A DNA stretch of 64,000 nucleotides. Source: Trichobilharzia szidati (Eukaryota > Platyhelminthes > Trematoda > Strigeidida > Schistosomatidae). Numbering within the stretch: position 1 is the first letter of the stretch; every line of letters starts with the position of its first letter. The notes beneath the pieces were generated by a model. The model saw only the letters and a program-made list of their open reading frames with translations, was not told where the DNA came from and ran no database searches. The stretch spans positions 135,256,920 through 135,320,919 of the forward strand of contig OX235279.1 in the NCBI GenBank assembly GCA_944472155.2, written 5' to 3'. The position numbers and the translations under genes were made by a program. This document shows positions 1-10,834 of the stretch, one piece after another.

Positions 1-2157
1 AGGATATGAAGTCAAATAACACTAGGAGCAAATAACACTGGAAGAGAACTCGTCATGGCTCCAGGCACACTTGCTCAGTCAAATGAATAAGAACACGAAA
101 CTCTCCACAGACTTCTGTACCATCAGTGATTTGGTGATTGGAGGCAGCGTCTACAAACACAAGGAGGGACACAAGACGACATGCATTTCACCTGACAAGC
201 ACACCAAAAGCAGGTACACTTCACATGAATCCCATGAGAGTGGAGACACGAACTACAGGACACAAAATCCAGAGGAAGAGGTGGAGGAGGAGCAGATGTA
301 GGATGAGGCCACTGCCTAGTTCAGGAAGCTGTCAAGGTCAGGTGGAAGACCTCCGTAGAATCTAGAGACACTGGACCACAGCTAAAACTCCACAAGCACA
401 AACTGAAGCGTGAAGCTATAAACGACACCTACACAGAAATCATCAGCAAGGCGTCCGAAGAATGAATCAACATCACCGATGAAAGCTGTCCTGAAGAACA
501 ATAGAACATGGAATGTGGAACATGGAAGGAAACCTGTACATAGAAACCTTTTTATAGAGGAGAATAAAGAGAGCAGAAGCTGAGTACCACCTACAACGCA
601 GTGAAGAAGAGTGGTAGGAAAGACAAAAGAGGCTTTCACAGTACACTGGAAACTGAAGCAGAACAGGCTGCAGGTGAGCGAGGCCTGAGAACACTACATC
701 AGATAACCAGGTCGCTACTCGGGAAGAGGCCAACACAGATTAGAGCAGTGAAGGATAGTGAAGATGACCTAATTGTGGTTGAAATCACCACTTAATGGAT
801 CTTGGTTTTCATCGAGTTCTGATAGGTTGAACGAAAAGTGTAGGCGTGAAACTGATGATTTTGGCTGGTGAAATGCACTGGATCAGATAACCAGGTCACC
901 ACTCGGGAAGAAATAAACTCGGGTGAATGCTGTTACACATACTAAAGAGAACTGTAACCGAGCAAACTCTACTTCAAAGGACGCTCGGATAAACAATAAT
1001 AACGATGACAATGATCATAATAGCTTTATTCCGAACAGTGTTCGCATAATGTATAAACCATGACTAAGAGACACAGGTTTACCAGTGAATATCGAGTCTT
1101 CCACAAAGACAAACACTCAAAGACCATGAACATACTGAAAGCCTACGGAGAAAGCAGCCGGCCTAGACACAATTCCCCAGAAACACATATAACGCGTCCA
1201 AAGAACTCAGAGGATATGCTCACGCCGCCAACATTTCGAAGGAAAGAAAGATACCTACTGATTGGAAGAAATACTACCTCGTCAAACTATCAAAGCATAG
1301 CGTCGGTGGCATAGCGGTTTGGATGCTCGCCGACCATGAACATGGTCCGGGATTCGATCCCCGGCCACTGGACGCACTCCTTTACCTCGCTAAGCCAGAA
1401 ATAATGCTGGTTAAGAGGAAAGGTTGGGCATGAGGCTAGCAACCCCATCCTGTAAAATAAACACTGCTACAGAAACTTCAAGCCACTAGCTTGAAGCCCT
1501 ATGTTCCACTGGGAACGTGAAGGAAAAAGAAACTATCAATGCAGGGAGATTTGGGCTTCTGCAAGAACCACAGCCGAATCACGCTCTTCTCCACGCCTAC
1601 CAAAATACTAAGTCACGTCGTCGTGGAGAGACTGAGAGATGTTCTGGCTGCAAAACTCTACCTTGGACAGGTGGGATTCAAGAGAAGCAAACCATGTAAG
1701 GACCAACTTGCAACGCTACACATCTTCTTTGAACACAGTCTAGAATGACAGGCAGTCTCACCTCGAATTCATCGACTTCGATGGTCCGAACTGTGCAGTG
1801 ATTTGGAAACTACTTCGACACTACCAAATGAACTTCCGAAAACGATTATAAACCTGATTCAACGGCGTATGATGCTGCTATATGTCAGTCAGTTGCCAAA
1901 GAAAGGTTCAGCGCAGCGAAGACATGAGTAATGCATGGATGCCTTCTATCACGGATGATATTCCTGATTGTGGTTGACTAAATCGTGGGATGCACCGTGC
2001 CTGTGTGAGTAGACGAGCATGCGTTGGACTGACGAAAATAACCTAGAAGATCTGGATTTCGCGGATGATTTATGTCTGAGATAGCACAAACTGGAAAATG
2101 TACAAGCGAAAACCAACAAATTTGCAGAAGAATCATCTGAGATATAACTTCAGATGA
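1..2157 (+). pseudogene. RTE-clade LINE, decayed copy A (endonuclease to RT), cut by window start
   Basis: Conceptual translation in several frames follows the better preserved RTE at 13.4-16.8 kb. At about 120-220 it reads LVIGGSVYKHK...SPD as in the endonuclease domain, near 1690 a KPCKDQLATLHI block, and near 2040-2130 a broken DLDFADDLC-type RT block. Many stops and frameshifts leave nothing functional. It is a close paralogue of copy B at 17.0-19.8 kb; the two align almost continuously apart from a SINE in each and small indels. The reading stops abruptly at about 2157, where sequence of the opposite strand of an RTE begins. The 5' part lies outside the window. Confidence 0.75.
1298..1530 (+). 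mobile_element. SINE-A: tRNA-like head plus RTE-derived body and tail
   Basis: The head GCGTCGGTGGCATAGCGG resembles a pol III A box, and GGGATTCGATCCCCGG a B box. The body (GAGGCTAGCAACCCC...CTGCTACAGAAACTTC) matches the sense-strand 5' leader of the RTE near 16.62-16.66 kb. The end (GAAGCCCTATGTTCC...AAGGAAA) matches the 3' terminus of the same RTE near 13.44-13.47 kb. It is flanked by AACTATCAAAGCA (1285-1297) and AACTATCAATGCA (1531-1543), a 13-bp target duplication with one mismatch. The paralogous site in copy B near 18.9 kb lacks the insertion. Confidence 0.85.
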
Positions 2158-2580
2158 CCAGTCTAGTGACGTCACCCAACAGTCTGCTCCAAGTGTGCCC
2201 AATCTTTCTCCATTTTCCTCGACATATTTGTTGAACAACAGGTCCTTGGTTGGTTCGTTCTCAGTTTCTTGTTGCTAAATCTTTCTGGCTATTTGATTTT
2301 TACTATGAAGCGAAAGTAGGCGTTGATTAAAGTCTGCAACATGTCGGAGATGCTTTTCGTGACGCGTTGGCCAAGTTTCCGCCAACGTAGAAGAACTGAC
2401 TTGAAATTTGTGTTGAAAATGCGAATCTTCGACTGTTTTCCATGTGCAGCAGATCTGCAAACTGATTTCAGAATGACTTTCCAGTTCTGCCTTTGACATC
2501 TTCATCCAATCAGCTTGTGGTTGAAACGATAATGCTTGGAGAAGTGAAGGATGTAACCTCTCTCAAACTTCTCCCTTTAA
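2158..2580 (-). pseudogene. RTE 3'-region fragment, inverted relative to copy A
   Basis: The plus strand matches the complement of the RT C-terminal region of the RTE copies at 13.63-14.06 kb and 32.2-32.65 kb. Shared blocks include CTAGTGACGTCAC, TCCTTGGTTGGTTCG, the TTTTCGTGACGCG block and a GTTGAAACGA block. It is tail-to-tail with copy A and broken by frameshifts. Both ends are internal to the element, so this is a rearranged piece and not an independent full insertion. Confidence 0.65.
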
Positions 2581-2800
2581 CATAGCATTTTCTTAGGGCG
2601 CACTTCAGAATTTTCGGGGCAAAAAAATGTAGAACAATACCCCTAAGCATTCCCCAAACATTCTTCAGTGCACCCTAAATTTCTGCAACTGGGATTACAC
2701 GCCTGCGGTTATGCATTGAACCCTTAGTCGATAGCCAACATAAAAACAAACCTATTATGTAAGCACCTTGTCGCGAAAACAGCATACTGGCATCAGCTCA

Positions 2801-2940
2801 AAGACTTACGATATCAGAAAGCAGTAGACTCTAATGAAACATATATTTAATATTCCTGCCAAATGAATTTACAATGGTATGACATTTCATAAAAGTCAAA
2901 CACCATATAAATCACCCGAAACATTCATCCGTGTACTTTC
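2801..2940. repeat. Left arm of a 140-bp inverted repeat
   Basis: The reverse complement of 4851-4990 aligns to this segment without gaps over 140 bp with about ten mismatches. The similarity stops sharply on both sides. The arms enclose a 2.2 kb unit that contains the possible intron-bearing gene. This could be the terminal inverted repeats of a DNA element or a local inverted duplication; I see no clear target duplication. Confidence 0.7.
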
Positions 2941-4239
2941 TGCATCTCGTCTGTTCTCCTTGTTTTGGTGGGCGGTGATCTGAAAACTAAATTTAGAAAA
3001 AACAGAAATAACAAAGGGGAAAGTCGTCGTTTTCTTATTCTCGACTTCAGTCTGCCGCGACTATTATTGAACCAACGTTGAATGGAAGTCGTGACGGCTT
3101 CTACTGTGCTACGTTTTTTAGTGATGCCTTGTTGGTGGAAACTATTAATGGTTCCTAAAAACTACAATGAAAACAAAATTAACTTACGGATTAAAAGGTG
3201 ACACGTCTTAGTATCTTTAATTTGCCTCTTCTCCTTGGAAGTAGCCCATGAAAAATGTGTGCTGTACGTTGGCTGTAGCAAAGCACTCATGATGCGACCA
3301 ACGGAGCTTCGGACACTGGAGTAAACTAAAATGCCAAGGACGGTGGAGACACTACGATGGTATTCCTCGTTGGACAGTCTCGTCTCAAAGGAAGATATGA
3401 CGGTGTCGCTGTTTAACTGCCATCTTCCTGAAGACTTCAAGACTTGAACAGAATTCATACAGAAGACATCCTGCTCAATGCTGTCGCAAGAGCTAAGCCT
3501 CAATTGCAGAGGCACGTGATTCCATTTGTGATTGAAAGGAGTCTTGCTTTGACCGCATGACCCTTACCTCTTCTAAACAAACAGATGTGCAAGCACCTGT
3601 CTCCTCAGTCCTCAGGCACCTGCAAGTAATATTTGAAATGAAATTGAACTTACATGTCAACGGGTAACGGACTGTAGGTATTTGATGTTGAAGCGACAGA
3701 AGACAAGCTGAAATCAAATTTTTTAAATTAACCGTAATATACCTTTGATATGTGTTCACATTAGGCGGCCTTCAGAAACTAGGTGCGTCGAACTGAAACT
3801 CTCTGTCGGCCAATAACCGAGATGGATAGTTTAAAGGGGCAGCATCCACCGAAACCTTTCTTGTCGGCTTCGTAACACCGGGAAGATCAGGCAAGAATAA
3901 CAGCTTGTCGATTTACTCTGCAATGGCTTGCAGGCTCCCTGTCCTCAGATGACTATCCCTTTAGTGATGAGGGCAACAGTTCCGATGCAGTTTTCACTGT
4001 TACAGCCACCTCAAAACTACCTGAAAAGGAACATTAGTAAAAACTGTCACGTTACTATAGCGCCCCAACAGAAGGAACTCATAAGTCCTGGAACGCGGTG
4101 CAGTCTCTGCATGTCCCATGACTTCATCACGTGTATACGACCATGGAATGATCAGTGATCGACCAATCACCCACACCTCGTTAACTACCAAAATCTTATC
4201 CAGGGCAGCGACCTTGACAAGTATGAACTGCCTAGTCAT
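2912..4239 (-). CDS. Possible intron-containing gene remnant, DUF4806-like C-terminus
   Basis: Reading the minus strand I can model exons at 4239-4056, about 4020-3956, 3619-3568, 3470-3188 and 2979-2912. Donors and acceptors look good: an intron of only 35 nt at 4055-4021 has GTAACG, a TACTAAT branch-like site and TTTTCAG, and exon 3619-3568 is followed by GTAAGG. The largest exon gives a W/K-rich helical segment (RIMSALLQP...FSWATSKEK), which resembles the DUF4806 fold seen in many uncharacterised invertebrate proteins. The first exon reads VVNEVWVIGRSLIIPWSYTR, like the N-terminal half of such proteins. The join between about 3956 and 3619 is unresolved and contains stops, so this may be a pseudogene. 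The last exon overlaps the left inverted-repeat arm. Family assignment is pattern recognition only. Confidence 0.35.
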
Positions 4240-4850
4240 CTGCAGATGATGTACCACCATTAGATACGAAAATAGGGACATAGGAAGAAGGGAAGTCTTG
4301 CAAGACGTATATTGAAACAAGAGTGTGTGATTTTTATAATTAAAGCAACTAAATACGAAACGAATTCACATTTGGTCATATCCGTGATATCGGTCAACTG
4401 TGGCTGCATGTAAACTAATAAGTAGTTATTCAGTATCGACAGTTTAGAGTTGTATAATATGGAAATTACAACGGCGTTATGCAAAAGACTTAAGCTAATG
4501 CACTTCGCCCAAATTTCACTGAAAGTGCGAATACTTGTCTCACCCTTTAAGTTGTCAACCTGAGCACGAAATCTGTACTTATTTTCGTTAATGATTTCAC
4601 AAATAACTGTTAGTGTATTGCCCATCAAAAAGCAACTGTCAGGAGGAAATGAATTTATTTTAAGACTGGAAAAAATAGCAGTCTGCCTAGACACAGTTAC
4701 AAATACGTCAGAAGTAATCACCATTTTGGTCAAGTCAGCTTCCACTAAGCATCTTTCTGCTAGATGTCTACTTATTTGGACTGCTGGGTTATTGGGACCT
4801 GTGATTAGACTCTGCAGGAAACATATGTTAGACTCAAATGGGAAGCAAGA

Positions 4851-4990
4851 GAAAGTACACGGATGAATGTTTCAGATGATTTATATGGTGTTAGACTTTT
4901 ATGAAATCTCATACCATTGTAAATTCATTCGGCAAGAATATTAAATATATGTTTCATTAAAGTCTACTGCTTTCTGATATCATAAGTCTT
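4851..4990. repeat. Right arm of the 140-bp inverted repeat
   Basis: Pairs with 2801-2940. Just outside, 4981-5000 carries two closely spaced CTGATATC words, suggesting a small local duplication at this edge. Confidence 0.7.
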
Positions 4991-5090
4991 CTGATATCGT
5001 AAGTTTCTGCGTCATATCATTTGTTCTGCAGTTTGAGCTGTCTTGTAGGTAGCCTCAAACATGGTTTTGACACTCCATGTCTCTATGGTT
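4991..5090 (-). pseudogene. RTE endonuclease N-terminal scrap
   Basis: The minus strand contains CATGGAGTGTCAAAACCATG followed by a GAGGCTAC...GAACAAATGA block. This matches RTE copy B at 17.21-17.27 kb and corresponds to the NVRTMYETSKAAQI region of the endonuclease. Only about 100 bp are recognisable. Confidence 0.5.
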
Positions 5091-5299
5091 ATTTTTGCCA
5101 TGAGCGAAATTATGCCTATTGGTCGACTGACTTGCACGTGGGGGTATCAGGCATCTCAGAAATTGAGGAATGTTTGCGATTCTAGTGAAAAGTAAGTTTT
5201 TTATGTCCCTTAAAGTCTCAGTAATTATAAGGTTACTTTCCAGGGTTGGAGTTGACGGCTTCACGCTCTTTCCTGGATGTAAGACGGGCTTAGAAACTA

Positions 5300-5600
5300 G
5301 GAGAGGTTTTATAGGCCAGATGAGTTGATAAGTGTTTTCCTTAAAACCATCTTAAACTTTAACCCATTCACAAATGTTGCTTTTCTGACCATATTGCTGA
5401 ATAATTTTGTCTACAATGCATACTAAAATAGGGTTACGAGTAGATCTCGTTTGTCTCTTGCTTAACTCTACAGGATGATATTCGGAAATACGATGATGAT
5501 CCTGCCTAATTTTATATCCAATGTAGCAGCGTCCTCAGCTGCACTCACATTTGTAGCAACTTGTTGGTGTGCAAAGCAATTTACTTAGTAGATCAGTAAT
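5300..5600 (-). pseudogene. PLE GIY-YIG endonuclease fragment
   Basis: The minus strand from about 5556 downward reads CECS*GRCYIGYKIRQDHHR followed by ISEYHPVELSK. This is the GIY-YIG core (YIG, then R and EH) of a Penelope-like element with one stop. The reading continues to a stop near 5358. The RT part is missing. Confidence 0.55.
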
Positions 5601-6055
5601 TTCTCTTCCGTGAAGCGTTCATTCTTCATATTACTCTACCACCATCAAAGGTTTAAAATGAAACCTATTCAGGCAGAAGGAAATAGTGACCAACCCACCA
5701 TCACTTTGATGACTGTATCTACAACACAAGGTTAAACAATCTGATTATGTTGTTTAGTTTTCAATATCTTGCGTTCATTTTCAATTTTTTTACTTCTGAA
5801 AGTGGTTTACCCTACTCTTCTTACTATTGTAAAATTTATATTGCATTTTTGTGAGCAATCACAGTATAATACTATTTTAAGGTTAAATTTTGTTTTTATT
5901 CATTTTTATCATTATCGTTTGTCCCTCTCTCCATTTCAAAAGTAACTAACTATCCTATAAGTAATCAATTCTTTTGAGACTTAGGAATTTGTCTACTTAC
6001 TTCATTACGTACTTCTGTTACTAGTAGATGACGCCGATTCCAGGCTGTTGTAATT

Positions 6056-6097
<42 letters not shown>

Positions 6098-7688
6098 ATT
6101 TAGGCTGTTAACAGTTGGAAAGAATTCTCAAGGTAGCAAAACAAAATGCCCCCATTTTATTGTTAAATTTGTTGTTCTTGCTTTGCTCTAATTTTACGTA
6201 ATTAACCAAGCTACTTATAATAGAAAAGTGACGATTTCAAGAATTTATCTTTAAACAGAATGTATTAATTCTATCTTCTTTGACAGTAAGCAGATACAAA
6301 GGAGGTCATAGAAAAATTGTTCACACTTGTTGTTTGGCTTACATTTTACCAATTTTTCATTTGCTTTTCTCAGCTGAACTAAGAAGACATACTTTTGAAA
6401 GTATTTCAATATTGACTAACGTTATAACAGCAGAAGGCAAGACACGGAAGCCAAGGCATATTTTCAATTGATCAAATAGCTATTTATATCTATACAGTTT
6501 ATATTCTCTAACCAATCTTTGAGCGTGTGATTTCGGTTCACATCAAAAGACATGAAATAGAATGTTCAAATACACATGCTGCTAATGCAGTATTGAACTG
6601 TGTGAATATGTGACAATAATATTCCATTGGAATACATTGTCTGTATCACACTACCACAAGGTTACTGGGAATACTGGCTTCACATTAAATCCTTGGAATT
6701 ATTCTCACTTTCAAAAATAAAGTCTTATAAAAAGTACACCACATGATACTTATGTGACTACATTGTAACTAAGGTGTCTTCTTTTTGAAGCATGCTAATG
6801 ATAATACTCGTCTAAACTAATTTATATGTGGGATTATAGTTTGTAAAAAAAACACATTTTGTCATCAAAAAGGGATTCGTATGAAGATTCAAAATTGACA
6901 TTTACCTAGATCAACGTATATCACTGTTTAAAAAAAGAAGATGAGTAAGCCTTGTTTAAACTAATGAAACAAAACACATTTTCAGTGATATAACTGATTA
7001 CAATCAGAATAAGCTCAGTAGCATACACATTTATCTTAAAGCCTCAAAGATACAATCGACTACATCTTAATTGTAGACAGTTTAATATTTTTATGGGATT
7101 CCACACATAAAAATGCTGATGATTTATGCCACAGAACTTACCACACTAGCGTGTGAATTATAAATTTCAGGATTAATCCTACCAACAAAGGCGTGTGATT
7201 TCGGCAACTGTTACCATTTCGTGTACACAAAAGTTCATTAATGGGGTTTATTAAGACTGGAAATCAAAGGCACTGATTTGTCATTTTTGAGATTTTACCC
7301 ATTTATGGTTTTTGGATAAAATAATATTCTTTCACCAAGGATTCACGTTGATTTAGGCATGTGTTTTAGATACATTAATACAAGAGTTTCTTTTTTAAAT
7401 CGTTTCAGCATCATCATGTGGGAAATACTGAGATAATGTTCAGTCTAAAAACCATAGGGATTTCGCCCTCACAATCCAATGTGGGTAAGGCGACTGTATA
7501 ATAAACTGTTTAATGACTTTAACACCAGTGACACTTAACAGTTGATAGATTATGATAGATTAAAAGATGTTGGATGTTTCTGTATCCAAACTACGGTTGT
7601 TGGTCACACAGAGACTCAAGTCCATCAGCCATTATTTCACAGTGTATCAGCTAGATTACTGAAACATTAAATCCACATGCATGAAGGA
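5601..7688. other. AT-rich stretch without recognisable gene
   Basis: I see no ORF with recognisable motifs on either strand. A pure (TA)n microsatellite lies at about 6059-6096. The short ORF at 6280-6471 has no recognisable domain. Confidence 0.5.
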
Positions 7689-7890
7689 TATTTTTTTTAT
7701 TTATTTTTTATTTTTGATTACAGCTTGATTCCACACCGTATTTTCAGTACAAGTATGGAATTTCCACCATGGATATCGGTAGCCCAAATTTACAGGCCGA
7801 CCATAGATATCAGGTGTGCGGCGACAGGAGATCGAACCCGGGACCATGTGCATGGTCGGCGAGAGTCCTAACCACTGTGCCACCGACGCA
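7689..7890 (-). mobile_element. SINE-B copy 1
   Basis: On the minus strand it starts TGCGTCGGTGGCACAGTGG (A box) with GGGTTCGATCTCC as B box. A body shared by all SINE-B copies follows (GGTCGGCCTG...TTGGGCTACCGATATCC and TGGAATCAAGCTGTAATC), then an A-rich AAATAAA tail at 7690-7715. Its tRNA-like head is nearly the same as that of SINE-A, but the body is unrelated. Confidence 0.85.
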
Positions 7891-8419
7891 CAGTTGCTTA
7901 TTGAAAATGTTTATTTCCTGTGGTTTATTTTAATTCGGATGAAACAACCAAGACTTTACTGGTATGTCAACTCATATTAAATTGAAAAATTTAGGTTTTC
8001 AATAAATCAACTTTAAAACTCTTTAGAAATACTTTTCTAATAAACTATCAGCCAAGTACAATTAATTAAACACTAGGAATAGCTAAGAGAGACGAAATCA
8101 TTCACCTATAACATGACATTACAGAATGGGGAAAAATGGAATTCCACGTCAGCTAAGGTTGCATATTTTAGGTTATTTCTTGTCTAGAGACCTTATGAGA
8201 TACAATTTCGAGCGAATATGAATTATGATACCTATGGTTTTAAACAGCTAAATAATATAATGATTACGCGTTTGTTATCTTTCAGCCCAGTTCATCTTAT
8301 TTTACCCTGACTGGAAACAACTGACAAAAAGAACAATTTGCTAGTTGGAAATGCGTTGTGTCTTTCCTTATAGTTGTTGCCAAAATAAGATCAATGTATG
8401 GTTGAGGAACGTGTACAAG
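7891..8419. other. AT-rich stretch, nothing recognised
   Basis: No coding or structural signal stands out between SINE-B and the palindromic PLE insertion. Confidence 0.4.
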
Positions 8420-8770
8420 TAGTTTTTGCCTACTGATATAAGATTAAAACTTGTGCATTGTGGTAGAGTGTAATTTTATTATGGGTAAATTTTGTTTTGA
8501 TAAAGTCTCACAGTGTTATACAGTAATGTTTACTGATGACGTTTCGAGCACAATTTATTGCTCATAATCATATCAAGGTAACCACACGACTTCTTAAATT
8601 CATTTACATAGTTCCGTTGTTTTTCACTTGATTTGATTGGTAGTAGTATTTTCCATATTTCGGGTATGAGTGATGATTCATTCCTATTGCATGTGTTGGG
8701 TGTAGATTCGATGAACAAGGATTCAGTAATCAACCTCTCTCTCCACCTACCTAGATTACTTTTTAGAATT

Positions 8771-8962
8771 TTAACCCTCTCCCACCCTATTGTGTGGTTG
8801 TGTGTTAATGCATGCAGTGCAATGTAGTGCTGAGCTTTTTTCTAAATTACTTATCTTCTCTGGGTCAACCATTCTTACCTTAGCTAAATTCTCATGTTCT
8901 GACAATCTGACTACCCCTGACCTACTAGTTTGACCTATGTAGTTGACCTTACTCACAGTCAT
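8771..8962 (-). pseudogene. PLE GIY-YIG domain, left arm
   Basis: The 63-residue reading contains SKVNYIGQTSRSGVVRLSEH, the YIG and downstream R/EH part of a GIY-YIG nuclease, followed by a cysteine-containing tail. The upstream linker is out of frame or interrupted by a stop near 9000. The identical ORF occurs on the other arm. Confidence 0.75.
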
Positions 8963-9348
8963 TGCAGGGTATTTTGTAAATTATATTATTTTCGTCTAAT
9001 TGGGTCAACGGACAGGGTCCTTTAACCTACAGAGCTTGTCCCTGAGTGAGTTTGTAGGTTTAAATGCCACCCTAATTCCTGCTTTATTCAGAATCCTCTT
9101 TCTTTTGGCCTTTACCAAAAGAAAAAGAAAAATAATTGTGAAACTAATAATGATAACATAAGTAAGAGAGAATATAAGTCATCTACAGTTTTACCATATC
9201 TGAGACCCTACGTAGGATTCTGAATAAAGCAGGAATTAGGGTGGCATTTGAACCTACAAACTCACTCAGGGACAAGCTCTGTAGGTTAAAGGACCCTGTC
9301 CGTTGACCCAATTAGACGAAAATAATATAATTTACAAAATACCCTGCA

Positions 9349-9540
9349 ATGACTGTGAGTAAGGTCAACTACATAGGTCAAACTAGTAGGTCAGGGGTAG
9401 TCAGATTGTCAGAACATGAGAATTTAGCTAAGGTAAGAATGGTTGACCCAGAGAAGATAAGTAATTTAGAAAAAAGCTCAGCACTACATTGCACTGCATG
9501 CATTAACACACAACCACACAATAGGGTGGGAGAGGGTTAA
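9349..9540 (+). pseudogene. PLE GIY-YIG domain, right arm
   Basis: Identical 63-residue reading to 8771-8962 but on the plus strand, so the repeat arms are recent. A further reading at 9578-9781 (ITESLFIESTPNTCNRNE) is the C-terminal part in the next frame. Confidence 0.75.
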
Positions 9541-9730
9541 AATTCTAAAAAGTAATCTAGGTAGGTGGAGAGAGAGGTTGATTACTGAATCCTTGTTCAT
9601 CGAATCTACACCCAACACATGCAATAGGAATGAATCATCACTCATACCCGAAATATGGAAAATACTACTACCAATCAAATCAAGTGAAAAACAACGGAAC
9701 TATGTAAATGAATTTAAGAAGTCGTGTGGT

Positions 9731-9785
9731 TACCTTGATATGATTATGAGCAATAAATTGTGCTCGAAACGTCATCAGTAAACAT
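9731..9785 (+). ncRNA. Hammerhead-like motif at PLE 3' end (mirror copy at 8526-8580, minus)
   Basis: A perfect 5-bp hairpin (GAGCA...TGCTC) is followed directly by GAAACGTC. The GAAA and NUH (GTC) elements sit as in a type I hammerhead with a minimal ACGU stem III. The upstream core CUGAUGA is imperfect (TTGATATGATTAT). Hammerhead motifs at PLE ends are established knowledge; activity here is doubtful. Confidence 0.4.
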
Positions 9786-10126
9786 TACTGTATAACACTG
9801 TGAGACTTTATCAAAACAAATTTTACCCATGATAGTTTTTGCCTAGTTTTAAAAGTACTCGGCAGACTTCTCAGTTTAACTGGTCAACACTAAGTTTCCA
9901 ATATGGAGGAATATGTAGGCCTCTGGATTTCTAGATTTATTTACGACTCACTTCGTGTGGAATGAGTCGCCTTAAGTAAAACCTTTATAGTTGCACGATT
10001 AGTAAAAGTTTACCAAAAGGTACGTTTTAGTGAGAAGGCATTTTAGTATATATATTTATTATTAAGCAATCTACGTAAATGGAATCAAAATATATACTTG
10101 TTTTTATTCTTACTAGATGGTTAGAA

Positions 10127-10400
10127 ACAGTCGTCAGGACGCCTTGGACCTAGGTTTCTCACTCGTAGGTGCAGCGTATCTGCAACCTTGGCAGGACTGA
10201 TATCCCCCTAAGATTCGAACCTGTGTCATGATGTACTGCAGTCTGAAAGGTTACCACTAAGTTGTTCGGGCTGACAACTATGTTCTTGTATGACTGTCTT
10301 ATTTATCTCTATACTAGGTTCCTGGGTACATGTCCAGCGACGGATATATTGGCTGGTCACCAGGGAGTGAGAACTACCATGCATCTAGTCCTTGTTACTG
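10127..10400 (-). repeat. Possible tRNA-derived SINE, other family
   Basis: The minus strand contains AACTTAGTGGTAACC, then about 25 nt later CAGGTTCGAATCTTAGG, spaced like pol III A and B boxes. No second copy of the whole unit was found here, so the boundaries are approximate. Confidence 0.35.
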
Positions 10401-10444
10401 CTGCTGAATGAATTCTCCAAAAATATCCATCCAGATATGAATAT

Positions 10445-10560
10445 GAGAACAAACAGTTCAGCGAAGAGTATCTCTTCGGCAAATCCATTCACATATCTGT
10501 ACAGTCGCAATTATATATAATTATTTTTGTACATGTGCATAAATTAGTTTGTCAGACAAC
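10445..10560 (-). repeat. PLE family 1 terminal fragment
   Basis: It contains TTCAGCGAAGAGTATCTCTT and CTGTACAGTCGCAATTATAT, then a GTACATGTGCAT...TTAGTTTGTC block. These match in order the 115-bp terminal repeat of the intact PLE at 52.6 kb. Confidence 0.55.
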
Positions 10561-10834
10561 AATAAAAATTAGTTAGGATTATTTTTTAAGTCATCAAAAT
10601 GTTTCAAAAAATATGATGCATAATCAAATTGTAGCTAGGAGAAGGGCAAAGATCAGTAAGCCTTGACTATAGTTACGTAGTATGAAGGACACCCAGAAAA
10701 AACATGATGTTAATGAAAGTGCATGGAGACAAGTGTCCAAAATAAATTATGTAGTAGGTAGAAACAGTAAATAAAGGGTTAGATAAGAATCACCGAAAAT
10801 ACTCATTGAGTCATGAAGAAAATAAAAGACGGAT

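Larger units (their letters stand above)
8433..9832. mobile_element. Palindromic Penelope-like insertion with 13-bp TSD
   Basis: 8481-9097 and 9214-9830 are 617-bp inverted arms; I noticed one mismatch near 9058. They surround a 116-bp spacer. The whole unit is bracketed by TAGTTTTTGCCTA at 8420-8432 and 9833-9845, a perfect 13-bp target duplication, so it inserted as one piece. Each arm carries the linker and GIY-YIG endonuclease of a PLE (GIRVAF..PTNSLRDKL, then NYIGQTSRSG) and a 3' end with a hammerhead-like motif. The left side has 48 bp more terminal sequence (8433-8480) than the right. RT is absent. Confidence 0.85.

Noticed and set aside
4260..4745. 161-codon minus-strand ORF as a real gene
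   Set aside because: It has no recognisable motif, starts at no convincing signal and runs into AT-rich intron-like sequence. It could be intronic or chance; I did not call it.
7801..7871. Short tandem or CRISPR-like repeats
   Set aside because: Recurring GACCATGCACATGGTC palindromes belong to dispersed SINE heads. No regularly spaced array exists.
8481..9830. Palindrome as an assembly artefact
   Set aside because: A 13-bp target duplication brackets the whole unit, the left side has 48 bp of extra terminal sequence and the spacer is unique. An artefactual fold-back would not produce these.
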